Assembly (NCBI GenBank): GCA_028023455.1
Contig: JAQFVV010000941.1
Coordinates: 90,977-154,976 of the forward strand
Reading direction: 5' to 3'
Length of the DNA: 64,000 bases
From: Epiperipatus broadwayi
Lineage: Eukaryota; Onychophora; Udeonychophora; Euonychophora; Peripatidae
The position numbers and the translations under genes were made by a program. Shown here piece after piece: positions 49,745 through 60,620 of this stretch (the stretch's first letter is position 1; each line of letters begins with the position of its first letter). The notes below the pieces were generated by a model, which saw only the letters and a list, made by a program, of their open reading frames with translations, was not told the DNA's origin and did no database searches.

Positions 49745-50205
49745 CTAATGCAAGTTATATAAATCATTTGATGTATGACTTGTTTTCATTAATATATATT
49801 ATAACGATCCAGAATAAAGGAGAGACTAATGTAACTGCACTGCAAGGGCGCCATCTAGGCATTTGAACCTAGAAAAATTTATAAAGTAGGCAGATACGTA
49901 AGTCAAAAAAATATTATTTTATATATTTTGATATCCGGTCATTAGCCCATTGTCACTAGCTCAGTGGAATAGCAGAGATTTATATTTTATAAATAATTCT
50001 TATCTAAGAATATATAAAAAAGAATAAAATAAGCCACTGCCAGTAATTATACACACAAACATTTATTTACACACACATATAATATTTAAAATTGTTTTAG
50101 TATGTTTACATTTTAAATTTAACTACATTTTTAACTTTTATTTTAGCTTTTAATTTACATTTTAATTTTTATAAGTTCGCACAGATGGATTTATAAAAGT
50201 TTGTT
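49745..50205. other. Intergenic DNA with tRNA-like words
   Basis: A less A+T-rich patch at 49,800-49,990 contains GGGCGCCATCTAGGCATTTG and a lone A-box-like TAGCTCAGTGG (about 49,958). No B box lies at tRNA spacing. Nothing further can be supported. Confidence 0.4.
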
Positions 50206-50213
50206 TTATAATG

Positions 50214-50466
50214 TTGAGTATAGATCAGCTGCATAGATTCCACAGTTAAAAACATTTCGAAATAAACATAACCGATCAAAATACAAAGTCATTGAAACCG
50301 TCAATTGCAGAGGGAATACAAGAAACCCAATGGCATTCATCATAAGATACCGCATTGACACCAATAACTTAAAACACATCCGAATAAATAAATACATTTT
50401 AGATACTCACCATAAGGTATCATTATTTACCGAATGTCTATATATTTTGATCAAATATGAAAACCA
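50214..50466 (+). other. Open, protein-like stretch, identity unknown
   Basis: The plus strand is open for about 79 codons without a good start (contains F-R-N-K-H-N-R-S-K-Y-K-V, then N-P-M-A-F-I-I-R-Y-R-I-D). It has more varied amino-acid content than the surrounding DNA. Just upstream, in another frame, is L-S-I-D-Q-L-H-R-F-H-S. A similar S-S-M-N-R-L-H-R-F occurs 335 bases downstream, suggesting two related units. No family is recognised. The minus-strand frame at 50,206-50,397 is the alternative reading. Confidence 0.25.
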
Positions 50467-50544
50467 AAAACATAATTAACCGATAACGAATCCATGCAAT
50501 GTCTATACCCAACTTAAATTTAATGCATTTTAATTTAGAGTGTC

Positions 50545-50925
50545 GAGTATGAATAGACTACATAGATTTGCATTTGAAAGAAAATATTCTATCTTTATTT
50601 AACCTTAGGCCAAAAGTTCGCAGTCAAACCAACGTCAATTCATCTGATATATCGATGCGTTCAATGTAATATGAAATACAGCAGCACAAAAGGTTAAGAG
50701 AAGAAATTGCCTCTCATCAGATAGGAATACTACATCTATCTGACAAGAAGAGCAATAAAAAAAAACTCCATAGGAAAGGACTGCCGTCATTTTCCGACTT
50801 ACAAATCGCATTCCATAGGCCAAAAAGGAAGTGTGTGGCATATCAAGTGATTCTGCCTGTAGCGAATCTCGTACTACATCTACTAATTACACCAATATAT
50901 CCAATCCATTGACCTAATTTAACTA
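50545..50925 (+). other. Second open, protein-like stretch, identity unknown
   Basis: It begins with S-S-M-N-R-L-H-R-F, like the preceding unit. One frame reads H-L-I-Y-R-C-V-Q-C-N-M-K-Y (about 50,638-50,680). After a frameshift, a 75-codon frame follows (contains R-E-E-I-A-S-H-Q-I-G-I-L-H and F-H-R-P-K-R-K-C-V-A-Y) to a stop near 50,922. Cys-x2-Cys followed by a later His hints at a zinc-finger-like fold, but this is weak. It could be a decayed gene or retroelement. Confidence 0.25.
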
Positions 50926-51221
50926 CAAAACAAATAACCTAAGATTACCCTCCCCTAATATAACTTTACAAATCTATACAGCCATTCACGCCTGACTTAA
51001 GTTTAACATTTATATAATTTAGTCTAACAAAAAACAAAAATCATAATAAAACTTAAAAGAACAAAAAATAAATGGAATTGATTTTAAATAAAAAAAAAAT
51101 ACATCAAATAACATTATTATTATTAATTTATGTTGGTCAAATAGGATTCTATTTGTATTATTTACTAAAAGGTTTAGAATTTAGAGTTCTTATTGTTTTC
51201 AAATGAATATAAAGTTCTTAC
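50926..51221. other. Intergenic, C-over-G biased DNA
   Basis: The plus strand is rich in A and C (for example CCTAAGATTACCCTCCCC). No gene is recognised. Confidence 0.4.
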
Positions 51222-51300
51222 GATTTTTAAAACGTCCAGCTTCATCTGTTGCTTGCCATTTGAATGTGAATTCCCACGCCGTCCTAAAGAGGTTTGTATT
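51222..51300 (-). other. Candidate 79-bp exon
   Basis: On the minus strand an acceptor-like GATCTACAG precedes the segment and a good donor GTAAGA follows it. The frame between reads N-T-N-L-F-R-T-A-W-E-F-T-F-K-W-Q, then A-T-D-E-A-G-R-F-K-N, with an amino-acid mix unlike the local A+T-driven frames. No family is recognised. Chance splice words are common in A+T-rich DNA, so this remains a hypothesis. Confidence 0.3.
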
Positions 51301-51316
51301 CTGTAGATCATTTTAT

Positions 51317-51469
51317 TTATTCATCCGGAAGTTTTTTACTTGAGCTGGTCCTCAATGTAGAAAACGATGTTTCATTTTTTTTAACAACTGAAGGAATTGA
51401 AAGTGCGTCTTTCAATCCCTTCACCTCCAACTCCACACTAACACATATCTGTCCTCTTGTAATAACTAA
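51317..51469 (-). other. Open, protein-like stretch ending before AATAAA
   Basis: A minus-strand frame (contains G-Q-I-C-V-S-V-E-L-E-V-K-G-L-K-D-A-L-S) is open for 50 codons. It ends at TAA (51,317-51,319), overlapped by an AATAAA word. An acceptor-like TTATTACAAG precedes it. It may be a terminal exon of a decayed gene or part of a transposon; the family is unknown. A further protein-like minus-strand patch (M-Y-K-Q-R-S-D-R-R-E-K-Q-W-N) lies at about 51,530-51,610. Confidence 0.28.
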
Positions 51470-51929
51470 CTAATAATTTCCCAACTTTTCCTTTTATATT
51501 AATTTTAAGGATTCAATTGACATTACATCATCGATGATGATGATCCTTCCACTGAGGTCTGATTCCATTGTTTTTCTCTCCTATCTGACCTTTGCTTATA
51601 CATTTTAAATGCCCAAGGGCTAGTTTATATTTAACTAATTAAAACAATCATTTCCATTTTCTGATTAATTAATGTGTTTTCCAAACTTAAAGATATATTT
51701 TTATCTCTAAATCTTTTTGTTGAAAGATTTAATTTTTCTATTTTTAATAAAGTTTTATTTTAATAATTTTTTTTATCTGTGCGATTTTATATATATACGA
51801 GTTTAAGATGACTTTTTTAATTTCCAATTTTTAATTCTTAAAAAATAAGTTTTATTTACGAACTTTTATTTTTTTCATGTTTAATAATAAAAAAACAATG
51901 TAACGTACATATGTGCCTGTTACAATATA

Positions 51930-52500
51930 TATATATAATTAAGTGAGCAAACCATTCTCTCTTTCAGATTGCAAATAAATAACACTATATGTTTAGCAAA
52001 AAAATCAAGAATAGAATGGCAATATTTAAACTTTTGTTTATGATTATAAGCTTATCTTTACTAACATTGGTTGAAATTCAGAATAAAATTATTATATCAA
52101 CCAAATAAAATATAGAATTTAATAATTATTAAACTAATAATTATATAAGGATGTAGACAAAATCTCATTTTTAATGTCCTTCTCATTAATAATCAAAGAA
52201 AAGTCAATACTTGTAAACATGAAATTGGCATAGCATAATGCATATGTAATTAAATAGATCAAACTATTTTCTTTCCGGCTAAGAATAAGTAATACTCTGT
52301 ATATTAAGCAGAATCAATTGAATGAACAATTTATTCTTTAGCTATTGATGATAGTCAATATTTATGAAAATTTGGAATGAAATTTATATATCAGTTAAAT
52401 GAAAATATGGCATTAATAATTATTTAAGTAACAATTAGTTATAGAAGGATATAAACAAAATCTGTCTTTTAATAGCCTTAATTATGTATACATTAAGCTA
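51930..52500. repeat. Diverged ~300-bp tandem duplication
   Basis: Unit 1 (about 51,930-52,236) and unit 2 (about 52,237-52,500) share order and orientation: TAATTAAGTGAGCAAACCATT or TAATTAAATAGATCAAACTATT at the start, and AAGGATGTAGACAAAATCT or AAGGATATAAACAAAATCT at the end. Both are non-coding. Confidence 0.65.
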
Positions 52501-52900
52501 TGATAATTCCATGTTTTTAATTATTAACTTCCATTAGATTATTAAAAAAGAAGGTCATTGAAAGAAAGATTTTATCTACTTCTCTCTTTATTGATTATTA
52601 GTTTAATAATTATTAATGTCATATTTTCATTTATGAATGATTTGATCCTCTTAATTACATATGTGATAAGATATAATAATTTCATGTTTAAATATGTGCA
52701 TGTTAAAGTGTATAAAATATACAGTTGCTATAACCTATAAATTTTGTCATCCATGAAATCAAATGATATAGATTTAAAAATGGGGACTATAGTAAAATTG
52801 TTTTAAGTAGTTTCTTTTGACTTTTAATTAAATGATATCATACAATTTACATCTTTTTATAAACTAAAACTAGAATAAGATTTGATATATTTATTATAAA
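52501..52900. other. A+T-rich DNA without visible genes
   Basis: No feature recognised. The frame at 52,558-52,740 lacks family character. Confidence 0.5.
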
Positions 52901-53244
52901 TGCAATATATCCACTCTACTTTGTACACTTTTTATCACAAACAAACCTTTTAATGTACATATGTGCATACACAATTACATTTTGACTACCATGCAGTCCT
53001 CTTAAGAACCATTTTAATTTTAATTTTTTTTTTAAAAAAAAAAGCCTTACAAGCAGTTGTCCTGGGTTAGCAGGTTCACTTCCTGACCAATGCTATGACA
53101 CATGAAAAAAAAAATTAAAAAAAATTAAAGTTAAAGTGGCTCTGAAGAAGACTGCAGAACAGTTGAAATGTAATAGTGTATGCATATATGTACAAAAAAA
53201 GATTTTTTTCTAAAAAGTGTTCAAAGTTGAGTGGATATATTGCA
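52901..53244. mobile_element. Inverted SINE pair with tRNA-like centre
   Basis: Arms about 52,901-53,035 and 53,105-53,244 are inverted copies (outer word TGCAATATATCCACTC; inner words GTACATATGTGCATACAC and GCAGTCCTCTTAAG or GCAGTCTTCTTCAG). The centre (53,040-53,104) holds one degraded tRNA head with a B-box-like GGTTCACTTCC and the CTATGACACATGAAAAA tail word shared with 48.1 and 62.28 kb. Two SINE bodies thus flank one head. The right arm carries CTGAAGA...GAAA at 53,142-53,168. Confidence 0.75.
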
Positions 53245-56200
53245 GGTATTAAAAAACCTGTACTGTAGAAAAAAATTATATTATAAAATATTACAGCAAA
53301 ATAAAGGAAGTGGTAAATTTGGTAATATTTCTGATGGATTTATTATTAATAAATGTTTTAAATAAAAAAAAACTACAATGCCCTTTAGCCTTCAGTATCA
53401 TAACAATTTATCATTATTATCTTCATCCTTTAACCTTTTACAATTTAGATAAACGAATACTTAAACTATATTTAAATAACTAACTGCAGAGAGGGGGAGA
53501 TTTCTACAAAAGTCTCTCATAAAGAATAGAGAATGAGAAAACTTTCTAGGCTTTCCAATTGCCTGGTGATGATAGTTTGAGTAGTTTTCATTTTTGGTTT
53601 ACCTTTTAAGTAAAAAAAATAGATATCTATTTACTAACCAGTTTTAATGAGAACTAGACTGGCTATGGGTCAGCCATCTTAAAAAACAAAACAAAAAATC
53701 AACATTATTTTCAAGTTTATTTCGCCAAGATTTGATTCTGTGTCATAGACCTGGCAAGTAAATGTATTACCAGTGTACTATGAGTTTTTTTTACTTACAA
53801 TATATATTACTTTGTATGTGCTGCTCTTTTACTAATTAGTGCTCTTATTAAATTGTAGTATAGGTAAATACGGTTATCATTAACTTTCTGCAAGATAAAG
53901 ACATTTCTAAGAAAATTTTTAGAGTTAGTGAGGAATCGTTGTTTTAATTATTATTCTTATCTATAGTTAAGAATGCTATAAGTATATAATTTTTAAGAAA
54001 AAATTATGCATTTTATTTAATAAATCTGTAAAATCTTTCCAATTATTTGAGGTTTACATTTACATAATCGACTTACTTTAAATCGTTTCATTCGAATTTT
54101 TCAATATTAAAAATAGTTTTTTTTTTTTTTCACATTTTACAAACGAATACTTTCCAAAGATTATGAAAAAAATAAAATATTTTAATAAACGTAAACAAAA
54201 AGTTTTTTATTTATAAATTTTAATAAAAAATATCTGAAAAAAAAAAATTTTTTTTTGCGATTTATCTATTTTTTTAAAAATTAATGTTATACATTTTTTA
54301 TTACTTATTGAAATATTTTTCAAATACTTTAAATAAATTATCCAATAAGAAATATATTTAAAACTAAAATCAATTTTATAATTAAATAATATTTTTTTAA
54401 TTTTTTTATCTAGTTATTATTATCAGCTAAGGATAGCATGTCAATAGATCTGCATAAGGAGGCATTTGAAGGAAAATTCTAATACTATCTTGAAGCTAAA
54501 TATATATATATATAACTATAAAAATAATATTGCTTTTTAAGTGAGTTGTTTACAGATATTAAATTAAAATTTGTTTTTAAAATTTATTATAATTAAAATT
54601 ATAATGGCTTCTATTATTATTAGTAGATTACCTCAGGGAATTTGTACCTCTCTCTTTATATATATAATCTAATCAATTTTTAGTTTAATATTTATGAGAA
54701 ATTAGCTTTTAGGAAGCCAATGAAAAGTATGGATTCTATGAAACAATTTTATTCTGAAAATATATTGGGTCTATTTTTATTATGGTGTCATAATTATTAA
54801 TTGGGGTACTGGTAAGACTAGTTATGTAAATTTGATTAGGAATAATATATATATAATTAGAATGTATGTTTGTCCTTAATGCTTTACTGGAGCACCCTCT
54901 GAATTTTTTTATTCAGAAGGTTCTCCAATAAATAATATTTTTATATATAGTTGTCTGTAACTGTCAAATTCACATATCAAATATAATGGATATATTTAAA
55001 AATTTAAATTTAAATTTAGCTTTATTAATACTTTGAGAGATACATTTGTAAAGTGTACTAAACATTTTATTACAAAAACAACAGTCTTTCAGTTCCATAC
55101 ATTTCTTACATTTATTTATATAATGTTAGAATCTTTTGTTTAATTTACATTAAATCTTTAATATGTAAAGAGTATTCAAATTTTGGTTAACAATATGATA
55201 ATTTGCATTTCCTACTGAAAGTTAACGCATTTTTTCTTACTTCAATAGAACTACACACACATTCCAAGAAAAGCTATCAATTATATAAATGTTCAAGATG
55301 TTTCAAGGCAAAAAAGAAAAGTATCATAATTTTCTTAATAAAAAAAAGACTTTGTGTATACTTTATGAGACATTATCTTCAGTAACTTAATAATAACTTT
55401 TTAAGAGCTCAAACATTGCGATTTTTGATATCTTGAAAATGTTTATTAATGCATTAATAATACATTATATAAGTACTAAATTAAATAACAATTGGGCAAC
55501 AAATTTTATAAAAAATGTTTTTACATCATCTTTCTGTCATTGATACCAGCTTTGGTCTAATAAATGATATATTATTATACAGAATTATGACTGGGATGAT
55601 TCTCAGGACTTTATAAAACAATAGATTTATTAAAAACTATAGTGTTAGTTATCTTTGTAAAATTTTGTCACCAACTTTTATAAACTGTTATCATTGAAAG
55701 GTAAATAAGGCTAATACAATAATATTAACTAAATTGATATACAACATTCTATGCTATATTTCAGGTCATTTTAAACAATTTAATAAAGAACTATGATAAA
55801 GTTACTGTTATAGAAGCATTACATTTAAATTGCTTAAATATATTTTTTCTATTTTTTAATTAAATTTATGATAAAGATTTATATTCTTGCATTTAATTGT
55901 TTCTTTTAAATAATGGCATTTTCCTCTAATGACTTGTCATCTGAAGTATTAATTATTTTGTTTACTATTTTTCTTTTAAAATTTATTTTAATTACCCCCT
56001 AAAAATCTGTGATCTGAATCTATGACATCTTAATATAAATGTGTAGTATTAAAAATATTTTTAAACTTTTTATTTTACTGCTTTTCTGAAGATTTGTTAA
56101 GTTGGGATTTTGTTTGTAACTATATGGTAGACTATTTTTATTATGTAGTAAGTTGTTAAATATTTTTTAAAAAATTAAAAGTTCATAAGTTTTCAAGCTT

Positions 56201-57011
56201 ATTCAACCTGTTAATAAAAACCCATATATTAATAAAAACATCTTGTTTAGAATAATATTTCCACTTCAAGTGTTTCTGGTTTGACCATTGATTATCTAGC
56301 ATGAATATTTACTGATGACATTTAGATTTATGATTATCAAAGTCAATAATCAATAAAATTTTGTATACTTATCTATGAGAGTTTCTCTGATTTTCTTATT
56401 TTTTTTATTTTAAGGATGAGGTTAAAGATTGGATTTAAAACATAATGGATTATGATACTATTTTGACTAAGGTTTTTTTCTTTCATCTGAGGAGATACTT
56501 TAAATTTTTATTTTTTCATTCCACCCAATATTCACATGTTTTTAAATTAAACATATATTCTGTTAGTTAATGCATGATCTGCTATTTTAAAAACATTTGA
56601 GCTTCATTTTATAATCAATATCTTGTGATCTTTTATTTATTTTTAATGATGAACTAGTTTTTTTTTTATATATGTCCTTCTATGTTCACTTGATATTTCA
56701 TATAAGCAGGCAGACCTTATTTAGCTTTTCAAATTAAGGTTTTGTATAGATTAAGATTACACACAGAGTGCTTTAATTTCAGAAACCTGTTTTGGTATTA
56801 TATTGATAGCATCTTTTAAAACATTACTAGTATATATGATTACATAACAGTATGTAGCTTTTTTTTTCATGTTTCAATTTGTTGACTGTTTAAATTTCCT
56901 TGGAAAGCTGTCTAATACTATAATGTAACTGTGATACAAATACTTTGTGGTCAGCTTTTCAGCACTAAGATAATTCACTGATAATTACTATGTCTTTCTT
57001 AAGAAAGTTAT
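53245..57011. other. A+T-rich DNA without visible genes
   Basis: A short hairpin (16-base arms 54,888-54,903 and 54,912-54,927, two mismatches, T-rich 8-base loop) and an A9-10/T9-10 self-complementary run at 54,239-54,257 are the only structures seen. No coding signal; the frame at 55,203-55,385 is unremarkable. Confidence 0.5.
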
Positions 57012-57195
57012 TAAAACAGGCAAAATTCTCCATACAATAGTGCCACTCAGTGCAAGCCAGAATAATCAATGGATACCAGAAGGCTTGTGCATAAAATTCC
57101 CATCTAGTGCCTACTCATCCAATATCCCCAATATGTATACACAGTTTTGCCTGTTATAAGCAAGCATAAGAAATGGTGGTCATATGACATCTTAA
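57012..57195. mobile_element. Fold-back repeat family A, deleted copy
   Basis: The left arm begins ACAGGCAAAATTCTCCATAC and follows the family to CCAATATCCCCAA (about 57,131). The right arm is cut down to ACAGTTTTGCCTGTTATAA (57,141-57,159), followed by the family tail GGTGGTCATATGACATCTTA. The interior and most of the right arm are lost. It adjoins the 3' side of the dead LINE that follows. Confidence 0.8.
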
Positions 57196-57249
57196 GAAAG
57201 TTCTCACACTCAATTTCTAAATATTCAATAGTACCATAAAAATATTACT

Positions 57250-60200
57250 GGCATACATGCCTATTTTTTGCAATGGCCTTCTGTTTTTTATCCATCAGAT
57301 ACCAGAAAAGAAATCGCCTCACAAAAAGTACAAAAAACCACTAAGCAGATTGGACTCTCCAAATATCATTTGCCACCTAAGATCCAATTCAAATCACAAC
57401 CCTTTTTTTGGATGTTTATCAAGAATATACAATTAAAGAAATATGGCATAAACATTGAAATCTTGTGTGATTCTCAAATTTTTTTGTTCCAGAACAAAAA
57501 ATAAAACTAGATGGATTTGAGATTTCTAGATACAGCCACACTTCAACAGATTCGGGATAAATGGTAGTCACTATGCTCATCTGTGTTATAAATGAAATTT
57601 CTCAATCATTCTACTATATACTGGTAACTAATAACAGCTTCTCATAAATGAATATAGACATTTTAACTTCAAAAGAAAAAAAAAATGCTACTCTAGAAAT
57701 GAATTTTGAAATAACCATATGAAGCAATCTATGAACCTCAAATATATGCAAATGTAAAACATGCTAGTCCATTTTTTAGTTTTCTTGATATTTTAGAGTG
57801 CCATCTTTTAATTTCTTTAGCAAAAAAGTTTTGTTTCTGAAATATAGTAAATCTCCAATATATATTCTATTCTCTACAATATCTTTCAATAAAAACAATT
57901 GACATTGCAGATGTTCAGAATGTCTTTGAGATTATTCTTATATCACAGTTAGAGCATACCTCTCTCATAAAACTATGCTCAAATTCATTCACAAAACATC
58001 CATTTAAGAAGACTTTCATTGTTTATTTATTTTACAAATTCAATTAAAAAGAGATATGATTTTACAATAATGGACTTAACAATACCACATCCCACAATCT
58101 AAAGAACATATTGATTGACTTCTCAATCTGCCCATTGTACATTTAAAATTTTAATGCTTTTATATTGTACTGATAGGGGATCCAGGTTTTATTTTTATGT
58201 AATAAATTAGGTAAAATAACAATTTGTATGTTGTAATAGATATTTCTCTGTGATGAAATTCTCTTGTACCTTGTTAAAAGCAGAAACATCACACTGGGAG
58301 ATTATACTGTTCCTCAACATCAATGTTCACTTTTCTCCTTATAAAACTAATAAACATCCAAACTAAAAGGTACTGAGGATTTTTCTTCTGTCACATGGTA
58401 ATAAAGAACTTAAGTTTCATTAATTAATAAACCAAAGCCTTTATATGCTGCATTCAAAACATTAAAAACACTTGTCATTAAATTGGAAAAATTAATACAA
58501 TCACCATGATTTTGTATGTCCAGAATCATAGAAGTTCTTGTTTGCAATTTTAATTGATTGAAATTAAAAGTTCCACTATCACACCTATATCATATCCTCA
58601 AAACGGCCTAAAGATCAATAATGTTGAAGCAAGTACAAGTTGTTGTTTAATACCAGTTCTAATTTTAAATGCTTTGGATTTTCCATTTGTTATATTAACA
58701 CATTCTCTCATTCCAATATGTAGAAGCTGTATAATATAAATAATTTTGGAGAATAACCAACTAATGTAAAATAACGCTATAGCTTTGTCCTATTAACTAA
58801 ATTAAATTCCTTGCCCAAGGAAAGCAATATATAAATCATTCCTATGTTCATGACAATTTTTTTACATATTTCTGGAAACAAAACCATGCCAATAGTGCTA
58901 CTTGATTGTCTAAAACCACATTTAGTCTCTGATAAGCATTTATCTATGACTAGTAGCAAATTATTCAACACAATTTTTGAAAGTTCTTTGATGTGGTGGA
59001 TGATAATAAAAAATTCCATGATAATTATTGCAATCATATCCATTTACCTTGCTTTCAAAAATTGGAACAATAAAAGCATTTTTAAGATTGGGTGGCTCAA
59101 TTTCATGGGTTTATATCTTCCCCAAAAATTTCAATGATTTTGGAGGTAACATATAATCATCATACTTAAAGTTCTCTGAGCTTTATTTCTTTAGGGATTT
59201 TCAGCCTTTCCATTTTTAAGATTATAAAAAACTGATTTGATATGACTAAGCTGAATATCTTAATCCAAATCTAAATAAAATAAAATAAATACATCGTTAT
59301 CTCAATTTTTATAGCATTATTTTAAAAGTAATAAAAATACTCCTTCCACTGTTCAAAAGATCATTATCTTCATATAAGACAATTTAATTGCCTGATTTAA
59401 TATTATTGTAATACTATTTTCACATCAATATGTTGATTTCAATGCCTCAAAAAAAATCTGGAATGAACATGATCAAAGAATGGCTACCTTTTTTAATGTT
59501 TTAATCCACCATACTTTTTAAGTGTTCTTCTCTCTGTCTTCAAATCTTTACATTTATTATGAAGTTCCACATTCTTCTGAGCAGTAAACATGTTTTTTTA
59601 AAATTAAATGACTAATAAGATTGTTGTCATAAAACCAATCATAAATTTTCTTTTTAGTGAACTCAAGAATAGATTTATTTGCACACATATCACATTTCTT
59701 AATAAAATTTCATGATCCAGTAATATAACAATCATGGAGATTCGTATTAGCAATTTAGCATTTAATAGCTTTTAAAATTTAGTATAGATAGTAGATTCTT
59801 CTAAAGACCAAACATCAATTTTCTTGTGGCTACAATTGGAATAATATCTATTTTGTAATGCAACTATTATTATAATTTTGGAACATACTAATTGATGATT
59901 TGTCCAACAATATGTAATTATAAGTGATCACATAATGTAAACTTCTCTTGTATTCTAATTCCTAACTGTAATGGAATCTATTAAATGCTATTATTTTGAG
60001 TATGGATGTATCCACCCATGTTCCTTTGTAGCATTTTTTCTGCCTAAGTAGAATATTTCTGATAGTCAACACATGTGTTTGTCATAAATTGAATACTAAC
60101 AAACTACTTGAATTTACAGAATGAATATCATTACTTTGAAGAGCTTTTTGCCTATGTCTACTATTTTTATCAACATATGCATTAAAGCCTCTAAGAAAAA

Positions 60201-60620
60201 TTCAATATTTTAATGATATTGATGTAATAATGTTATCAACAATGAATACAAACGTTTCTTCTTTGAATTTCTTTGAATACAAGGTTAGAGCATAGGCATT
60301 AATAAAATGGTCACAAATTATAATGTGTAAAGTGAGGTTTATTACTATTAACCTTTCATTGATATAATGAAAAATATCAACAATAGAAGATACTAAATTA
60401 GACAGTAACTCTAATACCATGTATTCTCCTTTCACTGACTGAACCTTTCCACAAAAGTTTGAATACATCCATCTGTTCTATTAAATTTCCTTTCTCTGAG
60501 AGATGAGTTTTAGTAAGAACAGCTATACTGCTCTTGAATGTTGTTGGTTCCTTAGCCACTAGTGTTCCATTTTGGCTCTCTATCAAGTAAAGTTCATACA
60601 TTCAATGTATCCATATTTAG
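57250..60620 (-). pseudogene. Dead APE-type LINE (second family)
   Basis: On the minus strand the endonuclease comes first (60,601-60,202). It reads T-H-L-S-E-K-G-N-L, S-V-S-E-R-R, then in another frame N-E-R-L-I-V-I-N-L-T-L-H and I-N-A-Y-A-L-T. This follows the ETRLSEEG..., ERR..GV.FA, NDRLM.LRL, ISAYAPT order of LINE endonucleases often annotated as craniofacial development protein 2-like. The reverse transcriptase follows (59,043-58,777): C-L-S-E-T-K-C-G-F-R-Q-S-S-S-T-I and E-F-N-L-V-N-R-T-K-L. The first catalytic aspartate region reads L-S-L-G-K-E-F-N, so both expected Asp positions are lost. A C-terminal L-R-W-Q block lies near 57,380. Several frameshifts and stops are present. The clade is not resolved; it is not the RTE family above. 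Confidence 0.75.

Noticed and set aside
49955-50010. tRNA gene suggested by TAGCTCAGTGG
   Set aside because: No B box at the required spacing and no cloverleaf could be drawn.
54239-54257. A-run followed by T-run as a terminator-like hairpin
   Set aside because: Simple homopolymers in A+T-rich eukaryotic DNA; no transcript context.
57268-57504. 78-residue plus-strand frame
   Set aside because: Overlaps the C-terminal block of the minus-strand LINE, which explains the open stretch.
58554-59137. Plus-strand frames
   Set aside because: Antisense to the reverse transcriptase of the minus-strand LINE.
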